Shown here: positions 37,201-48,859 of the stretch, one piece after another
How positions within the stretch are numbered: position 1 is the first letter of the stretch
Layout: each line of letters starts with the position of its first letter
Origin: Bryobacterales bacterium
Lineage (GTDB): Bacteria > Acidobacteriota > Terriglobia > Bryobacterales > Bryobacteraceae
Length of the DNA stretch: 64,000 bases
NCBI GenBank assembly: GCA_003167255.1
Contig: PMTR01000148.1
Location: 62,001-126,000 of the forward strand
Reading direction: 5' to 3'
Translations under genes and position numbers: made by a program
The notes under the pieces: model-generated
Database searches by the model: none
Seen by the model: the letters and a program-made list of their open reading frames with translations, nothing else
Told to the model about the DNA's origin: nothing

Positions 37201-37454
37201 TCCATGTGCGTGTCGTCGAAGATGGGCTTCCAGGTGACGCCGCCGGAAGTCGTCTTCCAGATTCCGCCACCGGGGGTGCCGAGGTAGTACGTGGCGGGAT
37301 CACCCGGGACGCCAGCTACGGCGGAGATGCGTCCGGCTCGGAAGGGGCCGACCTGGCGCCAGCGCATGCCGTTGTAGAGGCTGGGACTGTATTGCTGGGC
37401 GAGCAGCGCAATGGCAGCGCCGGCGGCAACCACAAATAGGAAACGGGATCTCAT
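34245..37454 (-). CDS. exported Asp-box (BNR/sialidase-like) beta-propeller protein
   Basis: A 1069-residue exported protein. It has a signal peptide (1-19), then about ten Asp-box motifs spread over residues 65-700, such as TTSGGVTW, TTDGGRTW, STDQGLTW, SVDGGHTW and TRDGGKTW, forming one or two beta-propellers like VPS10/sortilin-type and sialidase-like proteins. Two Gly/Arg-rich linkers lie near 222 and 930. The C-terminal part adds an Ig-like domain and a helical tail. No sialidase catalytic Arg triad could be assigned, so catalysis is doubtful. It may bind or scaffold extracellular material. Confidence 0.8.
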   Translation of the reverse strand: MRSRFLFVVAAGAAIALLAQQYSPSLYNGMRWRQVGPFRAGRISAVAGVPGDPATYYLGTPGGGIWKTTSGGVTWKPIFDDTHMDSVGSIAVARSNPNIVYAGTGDVSSVEKSVNVGNGMWKSVDAGAHWQRSGLPDTHHIVALVVDPKNPDIVLAAALGHTYARNEDRGVFRTTDGGRTWNKVLYKGDNIGAVNMVADPDDPQTLFAGLQVYLTLPNAGRGGGGGGRGASAEPDTSGAGIYKSTDQGLTWTALTGHGLPESGMGRIGLAVAAGTGGQRVYAVMQGGMFRSDDGGANWYRSTTDSRSNGSAYFSQVYVAPDNPDIVYVVQTSMYRSTDGAKTFESFKGAPGGDDYHVLWIDPTNGKRILAGVDQGPTISVDGGHTWDLNWYNLPNGQFYHISTDTRFPYWIYGTQQDSGSAGTASRGAFGQITFMEWIPSAGAYEFGYIHADPLDPTIVMASGQGTIVQRYDAVNRQIQNVSPPRSGGYRFGNTPPHLFSSADPHIFYLGAQYLLETRDLGQTWKAVSPDVTLAPGETAPPAEPVAPPAEPPAAGGRGGRGAGISAIAPSPIRAGAVWVGTSNGHIQMTANGSDWHHVTPSDVPANTAIQQVEASPHNIDTAFFTLDRHNSNDFAPYIFRTRDGGKTWTRIVSGIPENEIARVVKEDPVRAGLLYAGTEHGAWVSFDYGDYWQSLQLNLPTASVRDLEIHGDDLVAGTYGRAFWILDDLTPLRQLTPQVSSSNAYLFRPQTATRVRNDTDFDTPFPPELPTGANPPDGAILNYYLKSAPAGPLTLGIYDGAGKLVRELTSVPPPPEPEPQLTVPNYWIERPHPLPAAAGMNRAVWDLRYTPPPSFNHSYPISALYGNTPAEPRGPLVAPGDYEVRLMAGGATYRQPLHVIMEPRVKTPPQGITQQRDLGLLVSEGMTASHAANQQVADLRAALAALQSPPDAAGALATKAATFGGAPAGRGGRGGGGGGGGRGGGGGTTVNFQTLNGEFGSLMNTVEQGDFAPTQAMQETYHDACQQLTQALTQWEELKSKELAALNALPGANKIAVPPPAPAGPACGK

Positions 37455-37499
37455 TATCTATGGAGCATACACCAGCCGCGGGGCCGAGTGTACCGCGAT

Positions 37500-37524
37500 G
37501 CGAGCCGCGACCGTGAGGGAGCGG
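37500..37524. repeat. short copy of the GAGCCGCGACCGTGAGGGAG repeat
   Basis: A 25-bp copy of the family at 32015 and 62926, 150 bp ahead of the MNT gene that holds another copy. Confidence 0.7.
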
Positions 37525-37674
37525 TGTCCGTCCCGCGAATGTTTCCTCGCAATCCGCAAAACGGGGACTGCTACCAATTCCCGCCGTTGGAATTGGATGG
37601 CTGTCCCCGCTTTGCCCGCGATTCCGCGATTCCGCCGCGGGCGGCATGCCTGTTTGGTAGACTCGTGGTGGAAG

Positions 37675-38027
37675 ATGACCGCGGCCCTTAGCGACGTTCT
37701 GCAAACTCTCCGCACTCACCAGAACGAGTTGCGGCGGCTCGGCGTGTCTCACGCCGCGGTGTTCGGCTCGGTCGCCCGGGGAGAAGCCAGCGCGGACAGC
37801 GATATCGACGTGCTGGTGGAACTCGATGAGGATCGGTCCATGGGGATCTTCGAGTACGCCAGGCTGAAGCTCTACATCAACCAGCTCCTCGATGGCGCGG
37901 ATCCGAGCCGCGAACGTAAGAGAGCGTTGCCCGCCAACGGAACGACTTCTTGTGACGTGGTGAATCGCAGGACTCTGAAGCCCTGCTCCGCGATAACATT
38001 CTGCGCGACGCGACCCATGCCTTCTAA
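37675..38027 (+). pseudogene. MNT-type nucleotidyltransferase, interrupted and frameshifted
   Basis: The N-terminus is a minimal nucleotidyltransferase of the HEPN-MNT toxin-antitoxin class (GSVARGEASADSDIDVLVE, with both catalytic Asp). After DGAD, 54 in-frame bases (37903-37956) encode PSRERKRALPANGTTSCD. Their first part matches the GAGCCGCG repeat family, and the normal VVNRRTLKP follows. The expected ending LLRDNILRDATHAF then stop (38025-38027) is read only after a -1 shift at about 37983. As written, the frame runs on without family resemblance to 38151. No HEPN partner is nearby. Confidence 0.8.
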
Positions 38028-38197
38028 GAACCCGGCTCAACGTCTGCGGGTGGTGACGGACGCATTTCGCCCACCATTTCGCCCCCTGTTCCCCACCTGT
38101 TTTCCCAAGTGTCGGACACCCCTTGCGGAAAGCCTTAAAATGAACCCATGAACCTCCAAAATCGGGGGCGGCGCTATGAACCCTATCCCGGGCAGTT

Positions 38198-38509
38198 GTG
38201 CTGGAAGGCCGAACTTTCGTAAGCGATCTCGCAGCGCTCGGCCCGGAATACGAAATCCAAATCACACTGCAAGAGAGCGAATGGATACCGTATGCGCTGG
38301 AGCACATCAAAGTGTTCATCCAGACCCCGCTCGGAGTTGCCGCGATAGTCGGGCTGTCAAAGCAAATTGTCGATTTGTTCTTGGCATGGGCTAAGGAACA
38401 GCGCTTGAAGCGCCCGGAGCAGGATCAGAAGAAGCTCACAATTTATGGGCCAGACAGAAAGCCCATAAGAATCGTCACTGTCAAAGGGGACCGCTTCGAG
38501 GAGGAATGA
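38198..38509 (+). CDS. small protein of unknown function, first gene of a pair
   Basis: A 103-residue protein starting at GTG 38198 with no strong ribosome site. It has a beta strand (YEIQITLQE), a hydrophobic stretch (TPLGVAAIVGLSKQIVDLFLAWA, about 44-66) that could be a membrane helix, then a basic segment and a beta hairpin (LTIYGPDRKPIRIVTVK). The layout recalls the small effector-associated EACC1-type components of predicted immune systems, but the resemblance is weak. Its stop touches the next start (TGA-ATG), so the two are cotranslated. Confidence 0.5.
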   Translation: MLEGRTFVSDLAALGPEYEIQITLQESEWIPYALEHIKVFIQTPLGVAAIVGLSKQIVDLFLAWAKEQRLKRPEQDQKKLTIYGPDRKPIRIVTVKGDRFEEE

Positions 38510-39073
38510 ATGAGAAGGCTTCGCGAACCGGGCTACCTCTTGACCACGGTCGCCGTCTTCATATTCGGCATCCTGTCAGCATGTTCAATGACCACCACTG
38601 ACAATGCGGCAAACGATGCCGCCGCCGTGGACGCTCTTAACGCGTGGTGGAAAGAGGCCACCCACATGACGCCGCCAGTTAAAGCCGGCACTGTGGCGCC
38701 ACCGCACACCATCACTTCAACGAATGGCCGCGTCTATGCGATACCGAAGCATGTTCAAACGAGGCAGGAGGCCGAGAGCGAGATCGAGGATGCACGGTGG
38801 GCGGAGCACGTTCGGGCTATCGTACGGGGCTTCGGTGTCAGGGGCCAGACCGCAACGGTTCTAACGAACCTCACCGGGGCTGAGCCGCTTCATCCTTCTT
38901 TTGATATGCCAGGTGGGGCGCTTGTGAGCGATGCGCAAGACCTTTGCCAAATACTCGGGGGCTTCGTGTGGCGTTCGGACAATCGGCCTTTCGGTCTCGA
39001 AAACATCGAGGTCAGGGGAGCCAACAGGGAGTTGCTTTCGTACCGGATCGGGTTGAGCGGGAAAGTTCACTAG
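38510..39073 (+). CDS. predicted lipoprotein of unknown function
   Basis: A 187-residue protein with a lipoprotein signal: hydrophobic segment 9-24, then the lipobox LSAC at about 22-25. The mature part is mixed alpha/beta; I recognise no family. ATG 38510 follows the previous stop directly, and GGAGG within the end of that gene serves as its ribosome site. The pair forms a compact operon without relatives in this window. Confidence 0.6.
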   Translation: MRRLREPGYLLTTVAVFIFGILSACSMTTTDNAANDAAAVDALNAWWKEATHMTPPVKAGTVAPPHTITSTNGRVYAIPKHVQTRQEAESEIEDARWAEHVRAIVRGFGVRGQTATVLTNLTGAEPLHPSFDMPGGALVSDAQDLCQILGGFVWRSDNRPFGLENIEVRGANRELLSYRIGLSGKVH

Positions 39074-39206
39074 AGCCGAAGCGGCCCGCCGAGGAACGTC
39101 TCCGCGCTATCAGCGCGGCCCTAATTCATCCCGCACATCCCCGGGGGCGAAAAGGGGACGGCGAAAAGGCGACAGACGCATTTCTTTGAAAAACCCGCCG
39201 GGAGCA

Positions 39207-39668
39207 TTAAGGCTGTTGCGGGCTGAGCTCGATGCTCTGCGGATGCACAGGAATGATTCCTGTATACCGCACAAAATCCCGCGTGTTGAAGGTGAGCAGG
39301 TGCGTGACCCGGTGAACGTGCATGACTGCCACCAGCCGGGCGTCGTGCACTTGCGCACCGGATACAGCATGAGCAAGTACTAATTTCCGCCACTCCAAAT
39401 GCACAGCCTTATTGTCTTCCAGAAAAGAAAGCTGGTCTTCCACGCTTCGGGCGCGGCGATCCGCCTCTGGAATGGAAAGACCGTACCCATTCCGCTCGGC
39501 AGGCCTGGTGCACGTGTTCCAGAACTCCGCCAAATTCTGCGACGTGTAGCAGAGGTCCTCGCCGGCCGTCCAGAGTTGCTGTACAGCCGATCGCACCAGC
39601 GGGTAGTCGCGGTCATCGGGTTTGACAAGCCGCAGCAGAATGTTGGTGTCGACCAGATACGCCGTCAC
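39207..39668 (-). CDS. VapC-type PIN-domain toxin
   Basis: A 153-residue PIN ribonuclease toxin with an intact acidic set: Asp7 (YLVDTN), Glu48 (NLAEFW), Asp109 (QVHDARLVA) and Asp131 (FNTRDF). It starts with GTG at 39668 immediately after the antitoxin stop, so the two are translationally coupled. This is a different PIN subfamily from the toxin at 16169-16552. Confidence 0.87.
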   Translation of the reverse strand: MTAYLVDTNILLRLVKPDDRDYPLVRSAVQQLWTAGEDLCYTSQNLAEFWNTCTRPAERNGYGLSIPEADRRARSVEDQLSFLEDNKAVHLEWRKLVLAHAVSGAQVHDARLVAVMHVHRVTHLLTFNTRDFVRYTGIIPVHPQSIELSPQQP

Positions 39669-39914
39669 TCAGTTCTGGTCCTGATAGAAACTCTCGCGCG
39701 TGAAGCTCTCCGTCGGCAAAAGAGGGAGTTGACGCGATCCCTCCGCCATCGCCTCGAAAAATGCCCCGATCTGCTCCGGCGTCCTGGGCTGATGGGGCGG
39801 AAGTGACTTGCGTCCGGCCTCTTCAACCAGGCTCTGGACATAGATCTCTAAGGAGAGGCCACGCGCCTCTGCCTGAGCCGCAAGTTCGTCGGGGATGGTC
39901 ACTGTAATCTTCAT
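39669..39914 (-). CDS. antitoxin of the VapC pair
   Basis: An 81-residue antitoxin. MKITVTIPDELAAQAEARG begins a ribbon-helix-helix fold (to about residue 38), and the rest (EQIGAFFEAMAEGSRQLPLLP) likely binds the toxin. ATG 39914 gives the compact family N-terminus; a start at 39938 would add eight residues. It probably represses its own promoter together with the toxin. Confidence 0.78.
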   Translation of the reverse strand: MKITVTIPDELAAQAEARGLSLEIYVQSLVEEAGRKSLPPHQPRTPEQIGAFFEAMAEGSRQLPLLPTESFTRESFYQDQN

Positions 39915-39976
39915 GAGATCGCGAGATCCTGGAAACACTCTAGCATTTTATGGCATGACGGGATGCCGCTCGCCCG

Positions 39977-41755
39977 TCATCGTCCCGCCGCTATAATCCG
40001 CCGGTGCCACTCGGCCAGTTTCGCTGCATCATATTTGACCACCTTGCGATCGTACGTCATCAAGCCGTTGACCTCGCCTTCCACGTCGGTGGTCTGCGTA
40101 TAGATCGCGGCGGCCAGTCCCTGCCTGACCAGCGGTTCGAGCTTCTGCATCAAGTCCTCATAGCCGGCCTGTAGTTTGGCAAGGTCCTCGAAGGTTCGAT
40201 AGCCCCAGTTCCGCTTGTTCCACCAGAGATGACCCTCCACCGGCAAGCCCAATCCGCCGAATTCGCCCAGCACCGACGCGCGGCCGGGCGTCACCGGATA
40301 CATGCCCGGCCCGGGATACTCGTGCATGTCTTTCATGTCGCCGTAGCCGCGGTCTTCCCATCCGCTCGGTGCGTTCACCAGGCGTGACCCATCCAGAGAC
40401 TTCACCCATTTCAAAATGTTGTTGGTGTCGTGCTGGCCCCATCCTTCATTGAACGGCACCCAGGCGATGATGCTCGTGACGTTCGCCAGGTTCCGAACCA
40501 GCGCTTCCAACTCCCGCCGGAAGATGGCGTCCTCCGGCGCCGTGAATTCAAGGTCACCGGCGGCGCCGCGCCTCACGGCCGTATGCCCCTTGGGCATGGC
40601 GCTCGGCATATCCTGCCACACCATGAATCCCAGCTTGTCGCACCAGTAGTAATACCGCGCCGGTTCCACCTTCACGTGCTTCCGGCACATGTTGAACCCG
40701 AGCTTCTTGAGCGTTTCGATATCGAAGCGGAGCGCCTCATCGGTGGGCGCCGTGTAAAGGCCATCCGGCCACCAGCCCTGGTCCAGCGGGCCAATCATGA
40801 ACAGTGGCTGTCCGTTCAGGAACAAGCGGGGGATGCCCGCGGCATCCTGGCGAATCTCGATCTTGCGCATGCCGAAATAGCTGGTGACGTGGTCGCCGCT
40901 GCCCAGCGAAATGTCGAGGTCGTATAGCGTGGGAGCATCCGGAGACCAGGGGCTGACGTCCGACAATGGCAGCGCGCATTCCTGGTTGAGCTTTCCGGAA
41001 ACCCTGCCAACGGTCTTCCCGCCCAGCCTGGCGATGGCGGTGAAGTCGCCCGGAGAATCGGAGTGTACCGTCAGGCGGAGCTTCCGCCCGTCCAGGTCGG
41101 GAATCATGGAAAGCTCGGAGATGGATTTCTCGGGGACCGGCTCCAGCCACACGGTCTGCCAGATGCCGGATACCGCCGTGTACCAGATGCTGTTCGGATT
41201 CAGCACCTGTTTGCCGCGAGGCTGCGGACCGCTGTCGCTGGGATCCCATACGGCCACCACAATCTCTTCGGCTCCTTTCCCCCTCAGCGCGGCCGTGATG
41301 TCGAATGTGAAAGGGTCATAGCCGCCTTCGTGCTTCCCGATGGCCTTGCCGTTGACCCACACCTCGGCGCGCCAGTCCACGGCCCCGAAATGCAGAAGTA
41401 GCCGCTTGCCTTTCAGGCTCGGCGCGGTGAACGTGCGGCGATACCACAGCCGCTGCTCGGGGGTGAGCGGCTGCTTGACGCCCGAAAGCGCGGATTCCAC
41501 CGGGAACGGCACCAGAATGCGGCCGTCATATTTCGCCGCCGCGCTATCCTGTTGGGGCCGGATGGCATAGTCCCAGAGTCCGTTCAGATTGATCCAGTCC
41601 TTGCGCGCCATCTGCGGCCGCGGATATTCGGGCAGAGCGTGGCCGGGATTCACTTGCAACGTCCAGGGCGTGGTGAGCGGGCTTTCCGCCGGCTTCCAAT
41701 CCGCTCCGAAGAGCGAGGGCAGGCAGAAGAGTGTCAGGGCAATTATGAGTTTCAT
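39977..41755 (-). CDS. glycoside hydrolase family 2 enzyme (beta-galactosidase-like)
   Basis: A 592-residue exported GH2 enzyme. ATG 41755 opens a signal peptide (MKLIIALTLFCLPSLFGA). Jelly-roll, Ig-like and TIM-barrel domains follow. Acid/base Glu437 is in WVPFNEGWGQ and nucleophile Glu498 in VLGEFGG. The motif GPLDQGWWPDG and the CRKHVKVEP segment distinguish this subgroup from the GH2 at 32134-33939, so the two are not recent duplicates. It closes the exported carbohydrate region. Confidence 0.9.
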   Translation of the reverse strand: MKLIIALTLFCLPSLFGADWKPAESPLTTPWTLQVNPGHALPEYPRPQMARKDWINLNGLWDYAIRPQQDSAAAKYDGRILVPFPVESALSGVKQPLTPEQRLWYRRTFTAPSLKGKRLLLHFGAVDWRAEVWVNGKAIGKHEGGYDPFTFDITAALRGKGAEEIVVAVWDPSDSGPQPRGKQVLNPNSIWYTAVSGIWQTVWLEPVPEKSISELSMIPDLDGRKLRLTVHSDSPGDFTAIARLGGKTVGRVSGKLNQECALPLSDVSPWSPDAPTLYDLDISLGSGDHVTSYFGMRKIEIRQDAAGIPRLFLNGQPLFMIGPLDQGWWPDGLYTAPTDEALRFDIETLKKLGFNMCRKHVKVEPARYYYWCDKLGFMVWQDMPSAMPKGHTAVRRGAAGDLEFTAPEDAIFRRELEALVRNLANVTSIIAWVPFNEGWGQHDTNNILKWVKSLDGSRLVNAPSGWEDRGYGDMKDMHEYPGPGMYPVTPGRASVLGEFGGLGLPVEGHLWWNKRNWGYRTFEDLAKLQAGYEDLMQKLEPLVRQGLAAAIYTQTTDVEGEVNGLMTYDRKVVKYDAAKLAEWHRRIIAAGR

Positions 41756-41844
41756 CGATCTGGTTGTTCCCGCCGCTACCGTATCACGTCTCAGGCCCAA
41801 CCGGAACCGCAGTACGTCGACCCGGCACAACCTCTGCCGGCGCT

Positions 41845-42032
41845 TCAGTTACTGCGAACGCCCAACTTCCGCAGAAAGGTCATCATCGGGCACCAGTTTG
41901 TGAAAGCCGACTGAAACAGGTTGAGTCCGACAAACGCCGTGAACAAATACCAGTACGGGCTCCCCCAATAACCGAGCGCGAGGCTTAATAGCACGAACGC
42001 TCCCGCAATCATACGCAGGTAACGATCTATCG

Positions 42033-42036
<4 letters not shown>
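41845..42036 (-). CDS. DUF2892 small membrane protein
   Basis: A 63-residue inner-membrane protein with two hydrophobic segments (about 8-24 and 29-45) and the family C-terminus [13 protein letters not shown], with one Cys at about 49. DUF2892 domains resemble the membrane part of the rhodanese YgaP. Its start overlaps the RND gene stop by 4 bases, so it is the last gene of the efflux operon. Its role there is unknown. Confidence 0.85.
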
Positions 42037-45202
<3,166 letters not shown>

Positions 45203-45206
<4 letters not shown>

Positions 45207-46351
45207 TGGCGGACCTCCACTCTGGCCCCATCCGCCAGACCCTGCGGAACCGGGAAGATCACCTTTTCGCCGGCGCTGAGGCCAGAGAGCACCTCAACCC
45301 CATCTTTGACCTTTTGCCCCGCCGTGATCAGCCGCATGCGGGCAATGCCGTTATCCGCTACGAAAACCGATTGCAACTGGCCGCGCTCAGTGACGGCCCC
45401 CGCCGGAATCTCGAGCAGCGGCCGGCTTCCAAGTTGGAATTCCGCGCGCCCGAAGACGCCCGAGCGAAGTGCCGGCAGGGCGGGCAGATCGATCTTGACG
45501 GTGTATGCCCGCGAGGCGGCATCCACCGCGGGCACGATCTCCGAGACCCGCGCTTCGATGGCGCGATCGACGCCGTCCAGCGTCACCGACACCGGCTGGC
45601 CAACTCGAATAGCCGCCAAATGGCCCTCCTCCACCGATGCTTCGAGGCGGTACGCACCTTCGCGTTCAATCGTGAACAGAGCTGCGCCGGGCAGAGCCAG
45701 ACTGCCCGGTTCAACCGATTTGGCGATGACCACGCCGGCGAAGGGCGCCAGAACCTCGGCGTAGCTGCGCGCCACCTCGGTGGAGCGCACTTCCTCGTCT
45801 CCTTGCGCCAGCTTGGCGTTCAATTGGGCGCGCCGCGCCCGCGCCATGTCGTAGCCCGCCTGCGCGGCTTTGAGTTTGGCCGAGACCTCATCGAACTCCT
45901 GGTTTGAAATCGACTTCTTTTGAAACAGGTCCTGCATGCGGCCAAACGTCGATTGCGCCAGATCGAGGTTGGCTTTCGCGGCCGCGACGGCGCTGTCGGC
46001 TTCCGGCACGGCCGTGCGAACTTCCTCGCGGGCGGCTTCGGCGCGGCGCGAGTTCACATCCAGATCGCGCGCATCCAGTGTCACCAGCAGTTGGCCTTCG
46101 CGGACGCGATCGCCCGCCTGCACCTTCACCTCGCGCACGTAACCCATCAGTTTCGCTGCGATCACCGCCGAAGTGCGAGCCCGCACCGTTCCCGTCGCCT
46201 CATAGATGGAAGGCCATGTCTCGGTCGCTGCCGTGACCGTCGACACGGCAATAGCAGGCACCGCTGACGCGGCGGCTCTCTCTTTCGGCGCTTCACCGCA
46301 CCCCAAGAGCCAGATCGCCAATGGAATCGGAATGAGTAGGTGCTTCGTCAT
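45203..46351 (-). CDS. RND periplasmic adaptor (HlyD/MFP family lipoprotein)
   Basis: A 382-residue membrane-fusion protein joining the RND pump to TolC. The signal carries a lipobox (LLGCG, about 15-19), so it is lipid-anchored. A lipoyl/barrel-sandwich half ([18 protein letters not shown]), a long coiled-coil hairpin (about 105-180) and the second half ([15 protein letters not shown]) follow. It starts 1 bp after the TolC stop. Confidence 0.93.
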
Positions 46352-47689
46352 CTAGTTCAAAACCTCCGAATCTGCACTCAGCGTTCCTGCCGCCAGTTCC
46401 AGCACGGCGGCCGCGAGGCGTTGATCGTGGATCGCCGCCATGTGCCGGGTGCGCGCTTCCAGCACCGCCGTCTCCGTCCGAAGCAAGTCGGTGACATTGC
46501 TCATTCCGGCCTCGTAACGGTTCTGCGTGATGCGAAGACTCTCTTCCGCCTCGGCGACGGACGCTTTCGCCACCTCGATGCGTTCACCGGCGGCCCGCAG
46601 ATCGGCGTATGCCCGGCGGACCTGAAGCCGGATGGCGGAACCGGCGCGCTCCTGTTCCGCCTCGCTACGGCTCAGCGCGAACCTGCTTTCCTCGATGCGC
46701 GCCTTGTCGCTAAAGCCGTTGAACAGGTTCCAGCGCAGTCCGATCGAGACCAGCCAGTTGGCGCCTCCGCGATCGTAAAAGCGTTGTCGATCGGCCTCGA
46801 AAGCCGCGTGAACGCCCACCTGCGGCAGAAGACTGCTGCGCGCCGTGGCTGCCTGGTTCTCGGCCAGACTGGTCGCCAGCTTCACCTGGCGAGCCTCCGG
46901 TCTCTCGCTCAGTGCGCTCCTTTCATACTCCGCCAACAGGCCCTCCGGCAATTTCAAAGGCATCAACGCGGTAGTCAGAGCGTGCGCCGTATCAAGCGGC
47001 ACGCCGAGCGCATCGTTCAGCGTAGCGCGGGCCACGTCGAGATCGGCCGCGTGCCGGATCTGTTGCTCACGGACACCCGCCAGGTGAACGCGGATCGAGA
47101 GCACATCGACATCAGTGGACATTCCCGCGGACCGGACCGCGAGCGCACGCTCGAGGTCGGCCTCCGCCGAACGCGTGGCTTGGCTGGCCGCATTGAGTTG
47201 CTCCGCGCTCAACAGCGCGTCGTAATAGGACCGGATCACGCTCGCGATCACTTCCATTTGGGTGCGCCGCCCATCCTCTTTAGTGAAGTTCTTCGCCAAC
47301 TCGGCCGCCCGTACGGCGTGCTTCGTCTGGCCTGCGTCATAGAGAGTTTGATCCGCCGTGACTTGCGACTGAAAATTATTGAGGAAATCGGGTCGGTTCA
47401 GCGGCCCAACCTGGAAGTTCTGCTCCCCGAATTGGTGCTGTGTCAGCAAGGAAGAGAATACAAATACCGGATTGTCGCTACGGCCCCACGACTCCGAATA
47501 ATTGACCTTTGGCAGATTGCCGCCCCGTGCCTCCGCGACGCGGCTTTCCGCGGCCTTCTCGGTTGCGGTGGAGGCGGCGACAGACTGATTCTTCTCCAAG
47601 GCTAGGCGAACCGCGTCTTTTAGCGACATGGCGTCTTGCGCCCGGCCCGGCAGCAGCCACCAGACCAGCATGAGCAGTGTTTTCTTCAT
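46352..47689 (-). CDS. TolC-family outer-membrane efflux protein
   Basis: A 445-residue outer-membrane channel. ATG 47689 is supported by AGGAG upstream and a signal peptide (MKKTLLMLVWWLLPGRAQ). Two halves of the TolC repeat are visible, each beginning with a SLKDAVRLALEKN-like helix and carrying long coiled helices. First gene of the tolC - adaptor - RND - DUF2892 operon. Confidence 0.92.
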   Translation of the reverse strand: MKKTLLMLVWWLLPGRAQDAMSLKDAVRLALEKNQSVAASTATEKAAESRVAEARGGNLPKVNYSESWGRSDNPVFVFSSLLTQHQFGEQNFQVGPLNRPDFLNNFQSQVTADQTLYDAGQTKHAVRAAELAKNFTKEDGRRTQMEVIASVIRSYYDALLSAEQLNAASQATRSAEADLERALAVRSAGMSTDVDVLSIRVHLAGVREQQIRHAADLDVARATLNDALGVPLDTAHALTTALMPLKLPEGLLAEYERSALSERPEARQVKLATSLAENQAATARSSLLPQVGVHAAFEADRQRFYDRGGANWLVSIGLRWNLFNGFSDKARIEESRFALSRSEAEQERAGSAIRLQVRRAYADLRAAGERIEVAKASVAEAEESLRITQNRYEAGMSNVTDLLRTETAVLEARTRHMAAIHDQRLAAAVLELAAGTLSADSEVLN

Positions 47690-47779
47690 TGCTTCTCCTG
47701 AGGATGCAGTTGGCGGGCCCAGGTGACACCCTGTCACCTTTCCGCGCCGTTTGCATCTTTGTAAGCGGGAAAGAAAATC

Positions 47780-48187
47780 ATGGAAGTATTGGCTCAATAT
47801 CTCGCGGATTCTAAGTTCGAAGTCGCTGCCCGAGGTCATCGGGTGATTTGCGACCAGCCGGTTGATAACGGTGGCTCCGATGCCGGCATGTCGCCGCCGG
47901 AGTTCCTGCTGGCGTCGCTCGCCACCTGCGCGGCCTATTATGCGGCTCAATATTTGAAAGCGCGAAAACTCCCCGCCCAGGAATTGAAGGTGCGAGTCAG
48001 CGCGGAAAAAGCAACCCAGCCGGCCCGCCTGGCGTCATTCCACATCGAGGTGACGGTCCCCGGCCTGGATGATCGTCACCAGGCCGGTATTCTGCGCGCC
48101 GTAAAATCCTGCTTGATTCACAACACGCTCTTGGGAGGGCCGAGTATCGAAATCACGGTCAATGCTATGGCGCTCGCACAGGTCTAG
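47780..48187 (+). CDS. OsmC-family peroxiredoxin-like protein
   Basis: A 135-residue OsmC/Ohr-type protein. The redox Cys50 lies in SPPEFLLASLATC and Cys111 in KSCLIHNTL, the usual pair. OsmC and Ohr reduce organic hydroperoxides, though many OsmC-like members have unknown substrates. It diverges from the efflux operon across 90 bp, so both may share control. The start is ATG 47780 after GGGAAAGAAA. Confidence 0.87.
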   Translation: MEVLAQYLADSKFEVAARGHRVICDQPVDNGGSDAGMSPPEFLLASLATCAAYYAAQYLKARKLPAQELKVRVSAEKATQPARLASFHIEVTVPGLDDRHQAGILRAVKSCLIHNTLLGGPSIEITVNAMALAQV

Positions 48188-48228
48188 CTCAAGGCCAGGC
48201 CCGCTACAATCAAAAGCGGTACCGGACC

Positions 48229-48849
48229 TTGGAACGTGAAACTGAAGTTGAACTCGCGCGGCGATTGTTGGCTGGAGAACCAGAGGCGTTCGACCGTTTT
48301 GTGGAGCACTTCCGCGCCAAGATCTTCCACTATAGTTGGCTCATGTGCGGCCACCGCGAAGACGCCGAGGAAGTGGCACAGGAGACGTTGCTCAACGTGT
48401 TTCAGAATTTCGACCATCTCCGCGAACCCGAACGGGTCCGTCCCTGGGTCTTTCAAATCGCGAAAAACGCCTGCCTGATGAAACGGCGGAAGAGCGTCTT
48501 CGCACCCTCGCAGGAGCTCTCGCTCGACCACTTTCTCCCGGCGATGGACCACGAGGGCGGCCAGACCAGGCTCCAGATAGCCGATTGGTCCGGACTGCCC
48601 GATCGTCAGATGCTGCAATCGGAAATGAAGCAAGAGCTCGATCGGGCCATCGGCGACCTGCCGGAAAACTACCGGTCCGTGATCGTGTTGCGGGACGTGG
48701 AGGAACTGTCCACGCTGGAGACCGCCAACGTCCTAAATCTGACGGAGGATGTCGTCAAGACCCGCTTGCATCGCGCCCGCTTGGCGGTCCGCCAGAAGTT
48801 GGATGAATACCTGCGCACCGATGGCCGGGCTCTGCCCGGTCACAACTGA
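48229..48849 (+). CDS. ECF-type RNA polymerase sigma factor
   Basis: A 206-residue sigma-70 factor with region 2 (about 12-85, AEEVAQETLLNVFQNF) and region 4 (about 135-190, LPENYRSVIVLRDVEELSTLETANVL), no regions 1.1 or 3. TTG at 48229 is the annotated start; no Shine-Dalgarno is visible, but TACAAT lies at 48205-48210. The anti-sigma gene begins 11 bases after its stop, so it is probably held inactive by it until a signal arrives. Confidence 0.9.
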   Translation: MERETEVELARRLLAGEPEAFDRFVEHFRAKIFHYSWLMCGHREDAEEVAQETLLNVFQNFDHLREPERVRPWVFQIAKNACLMKRRKSVFAPSQELSLDHFLPAMDHEGGQTRLQIADWSGLPDRQMLQSEMKQELDRAIGDLPENYRSVIVLRDVEELSTLETANVLNLTEDVVKTRLHRARLAVRQKLDEYLRTDGRALPGHN

Positions 48850-48859
48850 GGAGATTGAG

